Of a stretch of 64,000 nt of DNA, positions 47,146 to 54,061 are shown in pieces (positions within the stretch are counted from its first letter, which is position 1; every line of letters starts with the position of its first letter). A model generated the notes under the pieces. That model saw only the letters and a list, made by a program, of their open reading frames with translations. It was not told where the DNA came from and ran no database searches. The DNA is from CAYRGC01 sp964423795. Lineage in GTDB: Bacteria; Patescibacteriota; Gracilibacteria; Peribacterales; Peribacteraceae. A program made the translations under genes and the position numbers. Where the stretch lies: assembly GCA_964423795.1 (NCBI GenBank), contig CAYRGC010000003.1, positions 1-64,000 on the forward strand, in the 5' to 3' direction.

Positions 47146-48123
47146 TCATTCCTCGACCACCTTCCATCTCACCTCCGGTCGCAGCTTCCCCGGGAGGGCG
47201 AAGCCCGCGGCTTTCGGATGTCCGCCGCCGCTGAAGGCGCCCGCCATCTTGGAGACGTCCACGTCGTCGCGCAGCGTCCGCAGCGACCCCTTCACCTTCC
47301 CGTCGCGCTCGGAGAGAATGAGCGAGAAACGCATGCCCGGGACGGCGTTCACGTAGTCGATGGCGCCGGTAAGTTCGCTGTAGTCGGCGCCGGTGGCGCG
47401 GAAATCCCCTTCCGTGACGGCGGAGATGGCCCCGCCTTCCTCCGTGAGGGTGATCTTCTCGAGGACCCGCCCCCAGAGGCGCAGCGTGCTCATCTTCGCC
47501 GAGCGGAATACGGCCGTGACCACTTCCTGCTGCCGCGCACCCTCGCGCTGGAGGGCCGCCACGGCGCGGTAGACGTCCGCCGTGGTGTTGCTGTGGAGCA
47601 GGCCGCCCGTGTCGGTGTAGACGCCCGTGAGGAGGCACGTTGCCACGTCGGGATCCACGTCCCATCCGAGCTCGAGCGCGATATCGTGCACGATCTGCGC
47701 CGTGGAGCAGGCGGACGCCTCCAGCACGTTGATCGCCGTGCCGAAACGCGGGTTCATGTGGTGATGATCGACCATCACGGTCGCGAAGGTGCCGTCGAAG
47801 AGCCGCGGATGCGTGACGTGCATCTCTGTGAGTTTGGGCTCCGCGCAGTCGAGGAACACGTACGCGTCGCCGCTCCCCGGCTCGGGCAGCACGGGGGCCC
47901 GCTCGACGCGGTGCGCGCCCGGCAGGAACAGGAACGTGGCGGGTACCGGGTCCACGCAGTGGAACGTGACGGGCTTCCCCGGGAAATTCCGCTCGATCAA
48001 GAGCCCCATGCCGAGCATGGAGCCGATCGCGTCGCCGTCGGGCGCGCGGTGGCAGATGCAGTGCACGCCCGAAGCGCCCCGCAAAAGCTCCTGGAGAGCC
48101 GGCAGGGAGGAAGAGTCGCGCAT
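47146..48123 (-). CDS. DHH-family phosphoesterase (NrnA-like nanoRNase/pAp phosphatase)
   Basis: A 325-residue DHH/DHHA1 protein. Metal motifs: HRAPDGDAIGS, VFLDCAEP (first-domain Asp), VMVDHHHMNP (DHH), and TGVYTDTGGLLHSNT. The DHHA1 glycine motif is AFSGGGHPKAAG. NrnA-like enzymes degrade 2-5 nt RNAs and pAp; RecJ is excluded by length. rbfA lies 36 nt upstream on the same strand. TACACT lies 10 nt before the ATG. Confidence 0.9.
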   Translation of the reverse strand: MRDSSSLPALQELLRGASGVHCICHRAPDGDAIGSMLGMGLLIERNFPGKPVTFHCVDPVPATFLFLPGAHRVERAPVLPEPGSGDAYVFLDCAEPKLTEMHVTHPRLFDGTFATVMVDHHHMNPRFGTAINVLEASACSTAQIVHDIALELGWDVDPDVATCLLTGVYTDTGGLLHSNTTADVYRAVAALQREGARQQEVVTAVFRSAKMSTLRLWGRVLEKITLTEEGGAISAVTEGDFRATGADYSELTGAIDYVNAVPGMRFSLILSERDGKVKGSLRTLRDDVDVSKMAGAFSGGGHPKAAGFALPGKLRPEVRWKVVEE

Positions 48124-48133
48124 AAAGGACGGG

Positions 48134-48139
48134 AGTGTA
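48134..48139 (-). promoter_or_regulatory. -10 box of the DHH gene
   Basis: TACACT, 10 nt before ATG 48123. Confidence 0.4.
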
Positions 48140-48159
48140 GGACTCCCATCGCGACGTCT

Positions 48160-48525
48160 TCAATCCCGTTGACCTTGCGATCCGTCCGAAGTGTCTTCCG
48201 GTTTTTCCTTGGAAAGTTTTCCTAACAGCTCATCGATGCGATTGCCCTCGTCGGCGCTGTGATCGATGCGAAATCGAAGGAGCGGGATCCGCGCGCGCTC
48301 CATTTTTCCCATGCGGCGCTGCAGTTCATGACGCTGCTCCTGCAGGTGCTCGAGCGCCTTTTCCGGCTCCTTGAACGCCGTGACGTAAACGGTGGCGTAG
48401 GAGCTGTCGGACGAGATGTCCACGGTCGTGATCGTCACGATGCCGCATTCCGGCGGACACGTTTTGAGCGCGGGAGCGACGATCTCCCGCACCACCGAGC
48501 CGAGCATCTGCGTGCGCTTGGACAT
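48160..48525 (-). CDS. rbfA: Ribosome-binding factor A
   Basis: A 121-residue KH-fold protein needed for 30S maturation. RTQMLGSVVREIVAPAL is the first helix, VTITTVDISSDSSYATVYVT the central strands, RHELQRRMGKMERARIPLLRF the second helix region, and FRIDHSADEGNRIDELL the end of the domain. All match RbfA. ATG 48525 has GATACT 6 nt upstream. The usual bacterial partner order rbfA with an NrnA-like DHH gene and truB is half kept: DHH is adjacent, truB is at 5.4 kb. Confidence 0.92.
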   Translation of the reverse strand: MSKRTQMLGSVVREIVAPALKTCPPECGIVTITTVDISSDSSYATVYVTAFKEPEKALEHLQEQRHELQRRMGKMERARIPLLRFRIDHSADEGNRIDELLGKLSKEKPEDTSDGSQGQRD

Positions 48526-48531
48526 GGGGGA

Positions 48532-48537
48532 AGTATC
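48532..48537 (-). promoter_or_regulatory. -10 box of rbfA
   Basis: GATACT, 6 nt before ATG 48525. Confidence 0.4.
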
Positions 48538-48592
48538 GCATGAACCGCAGAAAGCCTCCACCCCCATCCCCTCCTCCACCGGAGGAGGGGTG

Positions 48593-48614
48593 CCCCTGAG
48601 CCGAGGCGAAGGGG
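48593..48614. repeat. REP-like palindrome
   Basis: CCCCTGAGCCGAGGCGAAGGGG, flanked by CCTCCACC ... GGTGGAGG-type arms; C/G variant of the REP family, upstream of fmt. Confidence 0.6.
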
Positions 48615-48633
48615 CGGGGTGGAGGAAGTGCTG

Positions 48634-48639
48634 TACACT
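48634..48639 (+). promoter_or_regulatory. -10 box of fmt
   Basis: TACACT, 8 nt before ATG 48648. Confidence 0.5.
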
Positions 48640-48647
48640 CCACCGAG

Positions 48648-49553
48648 ATGAGCATTACCGTGGTCTTCGCCGGCACCTCCGCCTTCGGCATCCCGAGCCT
48701 GAGGGCGCTGGCCGCGGACAAACGCTTCACGATCCCGCTCGTGATCACGCAGCCAGACCGCCCCGTGGGACGCAAACAGGAACTGACCGCGTCGCCGATC
48801 AAGACCCTCGCCCTCGAACTTGGACTACCCCTGTGGCAGCCCGAGAACATCAACGCGGAGTGGGAATCGAACCCGCTACTCGCGACCCAAAACCCGTCAC
48901 CCGACTTTCTTGTCGTGATCGCCTATGGACAGCTCCTCAAGCGACCGGTGCTCGATTGGGCGACGCAGATGCCTCTCAACGTGCATGGATCGCTGCTGCC
49001 ACGCTGGCGCGGCGCCTCGCCGGTGCACCACGCGGTGCTCAGCGGCGACCGCGAAAGCGGCGTCACGGTGCAGCGCATGGTCGCCGCGCTCGATGCCGGC
49101 CCCGTCCTCACCCGAGCCTCGACTCCCCTCTCGCCACGCGAGACCTTCCGGACGCTGCATGACCGCCTTGCGGCGATGAGTCCCGCCCCGCTGCTCGAGG
49201 CGCTGACGACGTCGCCGACGCCCCGCGACCAAGACGAATCCGAGGTGACCGTCTGCCGAAAGCTCGCGCGGGAGGACGGCAAGTGCGATCCGGGCAGGCA
49301 GACGGCCGAGGAGATCGACCGCCGCGTGCGCGCGCTCACGCCGTGGCCGGGCGTCACGATGCCCGTGGACGGTACCGAGCTCAAGATCCTGGAGACGGCC
49401 CTGGAGCCCACGACGGGCTCGTTTCCGGTCTCCTGCGCGGACTGGACGATCCTGCACATGACGAAGGTGCAGACCCCAGGCGGGAAGCCGATAAGCGGCG
49501 AAGAGTGGAGACGTGGCGCCGCAGCAAAGGGGAAAAATGGAAAAAACGAATAA
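48648..49553 (+). CDS. fmt: Methionyl-tRNA formyltransferase
   Basis: A 301-residue enzyme formylating initiator Met-tRNA. The N-terminus VVFAGTSAFGIPSLRAL, PVGRKQELTASPIK and the catalytic SLLPRWRGASPVHHAVL (usual Asn-His-Ser set: NVHGSLLP) are all present. Two segments look repeat-derived: about residues 74-86 (after NINAEWES) are written in a degenerate heptamer array (48870-48904), and the last ten residues (AAKGKNGKNE) in the nonamer array 49531-49630. The core domains are otherwise normal. Confidence 0.94.
   Translation: MSITVVFAGTSAFGIPSLRALAADKRFTIPLVITQPDRPVGRKQELTASPIKTLALELGLPLWQPENINAEWESNPLLATQNPSPDFLVVIAYGQLLKRPVLDWATQMPLNVHGSLLPRWRGASPVHHAVLSGDRESGVTVQRMVAALDAGPVLTRASTPLSPRETFRTLHDRLAAMSPAPLLEALTTSPTPRDQDESEVTVCRKLAREDGKCDPGRQTAEEIDRRVRALTPWPGVTMPVDGTELKILETALEPTTGSFPVSCADWTILHMTKVQTPGGKPISGEEWRRGAAAKGKNGKNE
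48870..48904. repeat. Heptamer array inside fmt (5 units)
   Basis: AACCCGC, TACTCGC, GACCCAA, AACCCGT, CACCCGA: exact 7-nt period, same family as 26745-26793. Confidence 0.8.
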
Positions 49554-49630
49554 AAGGGAAAAAAGGCCTGGAAGGAATTTCTCTTCCACACCTTTTCTCC
49601 GTCTTTACCCTTTTATCCCTTTTTACCCTT
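49531..49630. repeat. Head-to-head nonamer arrays spanning the fmt 3' end
   Basis: GGGAAAAAT, GGAAAAAAC, GAATAAAAG, GGAAAAAAG face TCTTTACCC, TTTTATCCC, TTTTACCCT. They lie at a convergent junction and supply the end of the fmt coding region. Confidence 0.8.
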
Positions 49631-49982
49631 ACGCACCGAGCTTACCTTTCATCTCGTTGAACGCGGAGATGAACTGCTCAAGGTCCTCGGCGTCGAACAT
49701 GATCGTGGTCTTCTGGCCGCCGCGGGACTTCTCCGAGACCTTGAAGAAACGCCCGTTGCCGGACTCCTTGAGGTCGATGTAGAAGGTGCGCTGGCGGGCG
49801 TGGATCGTAATCGAATGGAGGTCGTTGGCGTAGCGTCCGCCGCGGTCGCCACCGCGGTCTCCGCCGCCGCGCGGACCGCCGTGCTGCGGACGCGGAGGGC
49901 GGGCCGTGGGATCGGGCATGCCGCCGCCGAGGCCGGACATGTCGCTGCGATCGCCCGTGAGATCTGCCATGGGATCGAACAT
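49629..49982 (-). CDS. PUR-domain nucleic-acid-binding protein with RGG-rich start
   Basis: A 117-residue protein. Residues 30-55 are Pro/Arg/Gly-rich with RGGGDRGGDRGGRY, an RGG-like RNA-binding tail. From about 56 to 115 lies a single PUR repeat: LHSITIHARQRTFYIDLKES, then GRFFKVSEKSRGGQKTTI and DLEQFISAFNEM. Bacterial PUR-alpha (DUF3276-type) proteins bind single-stranded DNA or RNA. Next to fmt and metG by position only. Confidence 0.85.
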   Translation of the reverse strand: MFDPMADLTGDRSDMSGLGGGMPDPTARPPRPQHGGPRGGGDRGGDRGGRYANDLHSITIHARQRTFYIDLKESGNGRFFKVSEKSRGGQKTTIMFDAEDLEQFISAFNEMKGKLGA

Positions 49983-50018
49983 AGGAATGGGGGAAAGAAT
50001 AGGAATTCGCTCCTTCTT

Positions 50019-50043
50019 GTCATGGTGAGCGAAGTCGAACCAG
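50019..50043. repeat. REP-like palindrome with compensatory changes
   Basis: GTCATGGTGAGCGAAGTCGA then ACCA: relative to the GTCATCCTGAGC family, CC became GG on one arm and GG became CC on the other, keeping the stem. A degenerate inverted partner follows (GGTTTCTTTCACCAT). Confidence 0.7.
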
Positions 50044-50154
50044 GCTCCCTTCACCTCGTCGCTCGCGACCGTTGGTTTCTTTCACCATCGTCGCCGTCTA
50101 ACGTGTTTCCGAGAGCGGAACGATTGTACCAGCGAACCGGAACCTGTCGATGGA

Positions 50155-51675
50155 CTACTTCTTCTCGATCGCGGCGAAGAGGATCGACGGAGTGCCCGCC
50201 TTGGTCCACCCCCGTTCCCCTCCCCACGCGGCGATGTCGTCCGTGAGAACGAAGGATTTTTCGCGGTACGCGGCGGCCGCCGGCAGGCCGAGCTGCGTCG
50301 CCATCGTCGCGGCGGTGGTCGGCAGGAACGGCAGGAGCTGGAGCGCGACGTGGCGAAGCTGCTCCGCGAAGACGCCGAGCGCTCGGCGCTTCTCGTCGCC
50401 GACCATCTTCCACGGCTGGACCTCATTCATGCGCGCGTTCATGCGGTCGACGAGCTTCATCGTCGCCTGGAGCGCCTCGCTGAGCTCGAAGGCGTCCATG
50501 TGCGCGCGGTATTCCTTCCATGTCTCGGCCACGACGGCCGATTCAGGCGCGTCGACGACCTCGATCGCGCCGCCGTCCTTGTTGAGGAGCACGAGCACGC
50601 GATTGAGGAGGTTGCCTAACTGATTTCGCAGTTTCGCATCATAGAGTTCGCCGAAGCGCTTCCAGGAGAAATCGCCGTCGTTGCCCACGGGGATCTCGTG
50701 GCTGAGGTAGAAGCGCATGGCCTCCGCGCCGTAGGCGTCGAGCACCTCCTGCGGCACCACGACGTTGCCGATGCTCTTGCTCATCTTCTGCCCCTCGCTC
50801 GTGAGGAAACCGTGGATGAGCAGCCGATCCGGCGCGCGGATGCCCGCGTACTTCAGCATGGCGGGCCAGATGAGCGCGTGGAACCGCGCGATGTCCTTCC
50901 CGATGACGTGCGTGACGGTCGCATCATCCCAAAACTTCGACTCCGCATGATCCGTGAGGAGCCCGATACCCGAGATGTAATTCGTGAGCGCGTCGCACCA
51001 CACGTACATCACCTGATCGTCGTCGCCCGGCACGGGAACGCCCCACGCGAGGCTCGACTTGGGGCGTGAGAACGACACGTCCTCCATCCCCTGCGAGAGC
51101 AGCGAGAGCGTCTCGGCCTCGCGGAAACCTGGCACGATGCGATAGTCCTCTTTGAGAAGCTTCTTCAGCCACTCCGTCTCCTTGCCGAGGAGAAAAAACC
51201 AGTTCTTCTCCGACACCTTCTGGGGAGGCACGCCGTGATCGGGGCACTTGCCGTCGACGAGGTCCTTCTCCGTCACGAAGCGCTCGCAGCCCGCGCAGTA
51301 GAGACCCTCGTACGTGCGCTGCTCGAGCATCCCGGCTTCCTGAAGCTTCTTCCAAAGCGCCTGCACCGTGGGCCAGTGGACCTTCTGGTCCGACGTGCGG
51401 ATGAAGACGTCGGCGGAGACGCCGAGGCTCGAATAGAGATCCTGGAACAGCGTGACGTTGCGATCCACGAGCTCCTTCGGGGTCACGCCCTCCTTTTTCG
51501 CCGTCTGCTGGATCTTGATGCCGTGCTCGTCTGTGCCGATCTGGAACCGCACCTCGTCCCCGCGCAACCGGAACCACCGGACGACGACGTCGGCAAGCAC
51601 CTTCTCGAGGACGTGCCCCATGTGCGGGGCCGCGTTCGGGTAGTCGATGGCGGTGGTGACATACTGGCGAGACAT
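50155..51675 (-). CDS. metG: Methionyl-tRNA synthetase
   Basis: A 506-residue class I synthetase. TAIDYPNAAPHMGHVLEKV holds the HIGH-type HMGH, TDEHGIKIQQTA the methionine site, CAGCERF ... GKCPDHG the zinc knuckle (three Cys and a possible His), and GQKMSKSIGNVV the KMSKS loop. The C-terminal anticodon domain is present and no EMAP-like extension follows. Length suits the monomeric short form. ATG 51675 has TATTCT 6 nt upstream. Confidence 0.96.
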   Translation of the reverse strand: MSRQYVTTAIDYPNAAPHMGHVLEKVLADVVVRWFRLRGDEVRFQIGTDEHGIKIQQTAKKEGVTPKELVDRNVTLFQDLYSSLGVSADVFIRTSDQKVHWPTVQALWKKLQEAGMLEQRTYEGLYCAGCERFVTEKDLVDGKCPDHGVPPQKVSEKNWFFLLGKETEWLKKLLKEDYRIVPGFREAETLSLLSQGMEDVSFSRPKSSLAWGVPVPGDDDQVMYVWCDALTNYISGIGLLTDHAESKFWDDATVTHVIGKDIARFHALIWPAMLKYAGIRAPDRLLIHGFLTSEGQKMSKSIGNVVVPQEVLDAYGAEAMRFYLSHEIPVGNDGDFSWKRFGELYDAKLRNQLGNLLNRVLVLLNKDGGAIEVVDAPESAVVAETWKEYRAHMDAFELSEALQATMKLVDRMNARMNEVQPWKMVGDEKRRALGVFAEQLRHVALQLLPFLPTTAATMATQLGLPAAAAYREKSFVLTDDIAAWGGERGWTKAGTPSILFAAIEKK

Positions 51676-51681
51676 AGGCGG

Positions 51682-51687
51682 AGAATA
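51682..51687 (-). promoter_or_regulatory. -10 box of metG
   Basis: TATTCT, 6 nt before ATG 51675. Confidence 0.55.
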
Positions 51688-51816
51688 CGGCAAAAATCGC
51701 ATGTCTTCCAGGAAATACCAGGGCACAGAACCCAAGTAGGTTTTAGGAAAAAACACGATGAAGTTTTGCACTTCCCCCTTCTCCTTACGTGGATGTTGGA
51801 TCCTGGAATTTTTCCC

Positions 51817-52194
51817 TCACGTGCCGGCTATTTGGTTCAGCAGCGTGATCACGTAGATCACGATGCCGTCGGCGAGCATCGCGCAGATGAGACCCGCCGC
51901 GGTGTACATCACGAGCTTCTTGGCCTCGGTGAATCCCTCTTCGCTGCCCGACATGATCATTTTGATGCCGCCGTAGATGATCATCACGACGGCGATGGCC
52001 GAGATCGTGGAGAGGATGATGGCCGTGATCTTCATGGCGATGAACGTGACGCCCCCCGAACCGACGTCGGTGAACGGAAAGGTGTCGCGGATCATGCCCC
52101 ACATCTCGTCGATGCCGGGAGAACCCGCGCCGATGGTATCGACGCCGGCGGCGTGGGCGACGGGGGCCAGGAACGAGAGGAGGAGGCTATGCAT
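51817..52194 (-). CDS. Pilin-like membrane protein (TrbC/VirB2 type), third gene of operon
   Basis: A 125-residue protein: short signal peptide (cleavage near AHA-AG), a periplasmic stretch with Gly and Phe, and two membrane helices with the family pattern IIYGGIKMIMSGSEEGFTEAKK then LVMYTAAGLICAML. It starts 2 nt downstream of the middle gene's stop. Last of three co-directional pilin-like genes. The repeated GIKMIxSGxxE loop suggests related subunits of one fibre or membrane ring. Confidence 0.85.
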   Translation of the reverse strand: MHSLLLSFLAPVAHAAGVDTIGAGSPGIDEMWGMIRDTFPFTDVGSGGVTFIAMKITAIILSTISAIAVVMIIYGGIKMIMSGSEEGFTEAKKLVMYTAAGLICAMLADGIVIYVITLLNQIAGT

Positions 52195-52196
52195 GG

Positions 52197-52799
52197 TCAA
52201 ATGCCGAGGTTGAGGAGGGACTGCACGAGCGCGCGCGCGAGGTTCACGGTGATCGCGCCGATCACAGACCACTTGATCATCGACGTGCCCTTCTTGAACT
52301 CGTCCCCGCTGCCCATGGACATGGCCATGCGCGTGCCGGCATAGATGATCACGACAATGAAGATCACGTTGAAAACCGTCATGATGATCCGGATCACCGC
52401 CGCCATGACGCCGACGAGGAGCATGTCGCCCCCCGCGTCGGCATAGCTTTCGGAGGTGATGAAGGACACGATGGGAGCCGCGGAGATCGCGAGACCCAGG
52501 CCGCCGAGGCCGTAGATGATCGCCTTCTTGCCCGCGCCGCCGTCGTCGTCCGCGCCGTTCGTCACCATCTTCACTCCCGCGAGCACGATGTAGATCACGG
52601 CGAGACCGCCGGCGAGCTGCATGAGGATCATGCCCGCGGCGGGAATCACGCCGTCGAGGACGAGGTTGCGGGGACCCGCTCCGCATCCGATGAGGCCGTT
52701 GCAGATGACCGACGGGATCTGTTGCGCGAACGCGCGCTCGATCCCGAGGAGCATTCCCCCGAGGCAGGCCAGGCCGGCGGAGAGCAGGCGGCGGGACAT
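52197..52799 (-). CDS. Double pilin-like membrane protein (tandem TrbC-type units), middle gene
   Basis: A 200-residue protein carrying the pilin-like unit twice. Unit 1: IYIVLAGVKMVTNGADDDGGAGKK then IIYGLGGLGLAI. Unit 2: VIIYAGTRMAMSMGSGDEFKK then WSVIGAITVNLAR. Both keep helix - A-G-x-x-M - short acidic/basic loop - helix. A signal peptide (AQQIP) precedes. It probably arose by internal duplication of a VirB2-like gene. Its ATG overlaps the upstream gene's TGA (ATGA). Confidence 0.85.
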   Translation of the reverse strand: MSRRLLSAGLACLGGMLLGIERAFAQQIPSVICNGLIGCGAGPRNLVLDGVIPAAGMILMQLAGGLAVIYIVLAGVKMVTNGADDDGGAGKKAIIYGLGGLGLAISAAPIVSFITSESYADAGGDMLLVGVMAAVIRIIMTVFNVIFIVVIIYAGTRMAMSMGSGDEFKKGTSMIKWSVIGAITVNLARALVQSLLNLGI

Positions 52800-53173
52800 C
52801 ACTTGAAGAACGAAGGATTGATCGCGCGCAGGAGCGTGCTCGCGAGCAAGGTGAGCAGGAGTCCGCCGAGGGACATGAGCAGCCTGTTCTTGCCGCCGTC
52901 GTATTTCCCCTGGTCCGCACCCGCCTGCATGATCTCGATGCCTCCCCACATGCCCATGAGCACGGCGATGGCGGCCGCCATGCCGAGCACCCAGGGATAG
53001 AGCAGGTTCACGTACGTGCCGAAGGCGCCGAGGGTCGATCCGTCGAGCGTGATCTCCGTCGTGTCCCCGATGGGCTCCAGGAGCTTGACGCTGTCCTGGG
53101 CCAGGGCGTGCGGGATCCCCAGAAGGAAAACCGGGAGGCCCGAAACCGTCGCAAGGAGACGCGAGAAAACCAT
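52799..53173 (-). CDS. Pilin-like membrane protein, first gene of operon
   Basis: A 124-residue protein: signal peptide 1-26 (ALAQ end), a 35-residue exported segment (TTEITLDGSTLGAFGTYVN), then two helices with MWGGIEIMQAGADQGKYDGGKN between them, the same layout as the other two. TATACT after TGC lies 6 nt before the ATG, and no other promoter is seen in the operon, so all three should be one transcript. It is also overlapped by the next start (ATGA). Confidence 0.85.
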   Translation of the reverse strand: MVFSRLLATVSGLPVFLLGIPHALAQDSVKLLEPIGDTTEITLDGSTLGAFGTYVNLLYPWVLGMAAAIAVLMGMWGGIEIMQAGADQGKYDGGKNRLLMSLGGLLLTLLASTLLRAINPSFFK

Positions 53174-53179
53174 CGAAAT

Positions 53180-53185
53180 AGTATA
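53180..53185 (-). promoter_or_regulatory. Extended -10 of the pilin operon
   Basis: TGCTATACT, 6 nt before ATG 53173. Confidence 0.6.
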
Positions 53186-53276
53186 GCAGAAAATGGGCCT
53201 CTTGGGGAGTCCAAAAATCCCTTCCGTTGGCCAATTCCAGGCGTATCGGGGAAGGACGAGTCATGGCAGAACTCCC

Positions 53277-53304
53277 TTGCAACATCACGCGAACCGGGTA
53301 GGAT
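53277..53304 (+). promoter_or_regulatory. Promoter of tRNA-Gly(GCC)
   Basis: TTGCAA (53277-53282), 16-nt spacer, TAGGAT (53299-53304), 11 nt before the tRNA 5' end. Confidence 0.5.
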
Positions 53305-53315
53305 TCCCGAGCTTC

Positions 53316-53392
53316 GCGCATGTAGCTCAGTTGGCTAGAGCGTCGCCTTGCCAAGGCGAAGGTCGAGGGTTCGAGCCCCTTCATGCGCTCCA
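53316..53392 (+). tRNA. tRNA-Gly(GCC), CCA encoded
   Basis: GCGCATG/CATGCGC acceptor, anticodon stem TCGCC/GGCGA with loop TTGCCAA (anticodon GCC), T stem GAGGG with TTCGAGC and CCCTT, genomic CCA. Confidence 0.95.
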
Positions 53393-53441
53393 TTTTGATT
53401 CCATACCGATCATTCGATCATTGATGTACGGGCGAGAAGTT

Positions 53442-53483
53442 TATCCTGAGCGAATCCGAGCGAAGCGAAGATGAAACGAAGGA
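53442..53483. repeat. REP-like element between tRNA-Gly(GCC) and its fragment
   Basis: ATCCTGAGCGAATCCGAGCG then AAGCGAAGATGAAACGAAGG; ends exactly where the tRNA 3' copy begins. Confidence 0.65.
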
Positions 53484-53503
53484 AGCCCCTTCATGCGCTC
53501 CAT
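53484..53503 (+). repeat. Truncated tRNA-Gly(GCC) 3' copy
   Basis: 20 nt identical to 53374-53393 (T-stem 3' strand, acceptor, CCA and one more base), offset 110 bp, abutting the REP. Confidence 0.9.
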
Positions 53504-53519
53504 CGTTGATCATTGAACC

Positions 53520-53543
53520 GAGCCGGATCATCGTCATTCGGCT
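53520..53543 (+). terminator. Hairpin before tRNA-Gly(CCC)
   Basis: GAGCCG ... CGGCTC with a short T-run; may end the upstream tRNA transcript. Confidence 0.4.
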
Positions 53544-53553
53544 CTTTATGCAG

Positions 53554-53627
53554 GCGGGATTAGTACAGTGGTAGTACGCGAGCTTCCCAAGCTTGAGATG
53601 CGGGTTCGATTCCCGTATCCCGCTCCA
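53554..53627 (+). tRNA. tRNA-Gly(CCC), CCA encoded
   Basis: GCGGGAT/ATCCCGC acceptor, D arm GTAC/GTAC with GG in the loop, anticodon stem CGAGC/GCTTG with loop TTCCCAA (anticodon CCC), T loop TTCGATT, genomic CCA. Confidence 0.94.
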
Positions 53628-53629
53628 AT
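53611..53629 (+). repeat. Left direct repeat (tRNA-Gly(CCC) 3' end), att-like
   Basis: 19 nt at the tRNA 3' end, repeated exactly at 53990-54008; the pair encloses 360 bp with one AT-rich gene. Confidence 0.85.
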
Positions 53630-53648
53630 TGACAAAAATTTAAAAATA

Positions 53649-53654
53649 TATAAT
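53649..53654 (+). promoter_or_regulatory. -10 box of the regulator-like gene
   Basis: TATAAT, 8 nt before ATG 53663; a TTGACA (53629-53634) starts on the last base of the tRNA direct repeat. Confidence 0.5.
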
Positions 53655-53662
53655 TTAATAAC

Positions 53663-53956
53663 ATGTCTTCTGCATCAGAAAAGCATTCCGCAGGGAAAGA
53701 GTTGCCTGTGCTATCCAAGGAATTCGCGAAGCTTTCACCAAGAGGGTCCGAACTTGTAAGCATTCTCATCCACGAAAGAAGGGCGATGGACTCGCGTGTT
53801 CTGTGGACGAGGCTGGGACTGGCCAATGAACGAGAGCCATTCTCCAGGCTGTGGGATCTCATGGTTGAGGTCAATAAAGCACTTTCTGAGCATGGAATAA
53901 TCGACGAAGCACTTGCAGTCCATGGTCGACCATTGGTGTGGAAGCCACGCAATTAA
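53663..53956 (+). CDS. Small winged-helix-like protein on a tRNA-flanked insert
   Basis: A 97-residue protein. From about 18 to 95 its pattern resembles an OmpR-type winged helix: LSPRGSELVSILIHERRAMD (L-x-x-x-E-x-x-x-L-x-x-L), SRVLWTRLGL, VEVNKALSEHGIID (recognition-helix position) and VHGRPLVWKP (hairpin wing). No receiver domain is present. The DNA is AT-rich compared with neighbours and lies between 19-nt copies of the tRNA-Gly(CCC) 3' end, so it looks acquired. The DNA-binding role is inferred. Confidence 0.65.
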   Translation: MSSASEKHSAGKELPVLSKEFAKLSPRGSELVSILIHERRAMDSRVLWTRLGLANEREPFSRLWDLMVEVNKALSEHGIIDEALAVHGRPLVWKPRN

Positions 53957-53989
53957 TTGAGATATTCACAGCAAAAGTTCCTCATAAGC

Positions 53990-54008
53990 TCCCGTATCCC
54001 GCTCCAAT
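53990..54008 (+). repeat. Right direct repeat (tRNA-Gly(CCC) 3' copy), att-like
   Basis: Exact copy of 53611-53629, offset 379 bp. Confidence 0.85.
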
Positions 54009-54048
54009 AGACGAATGCCGTCCACTCGCGCGCGTGAAGCGAGTGTCA

Positions 54049-54054
54049 TAGGAT
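54049..54054 (+). promoter_or_regulatory. -10 box or SD for the gene at 54062
   Basis: TAGGAT, 7 nt before ATG 54062; AGGA could also act as an SD. Confidence 0.4.
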
Positions 54055-54061
54055 GACCCCC

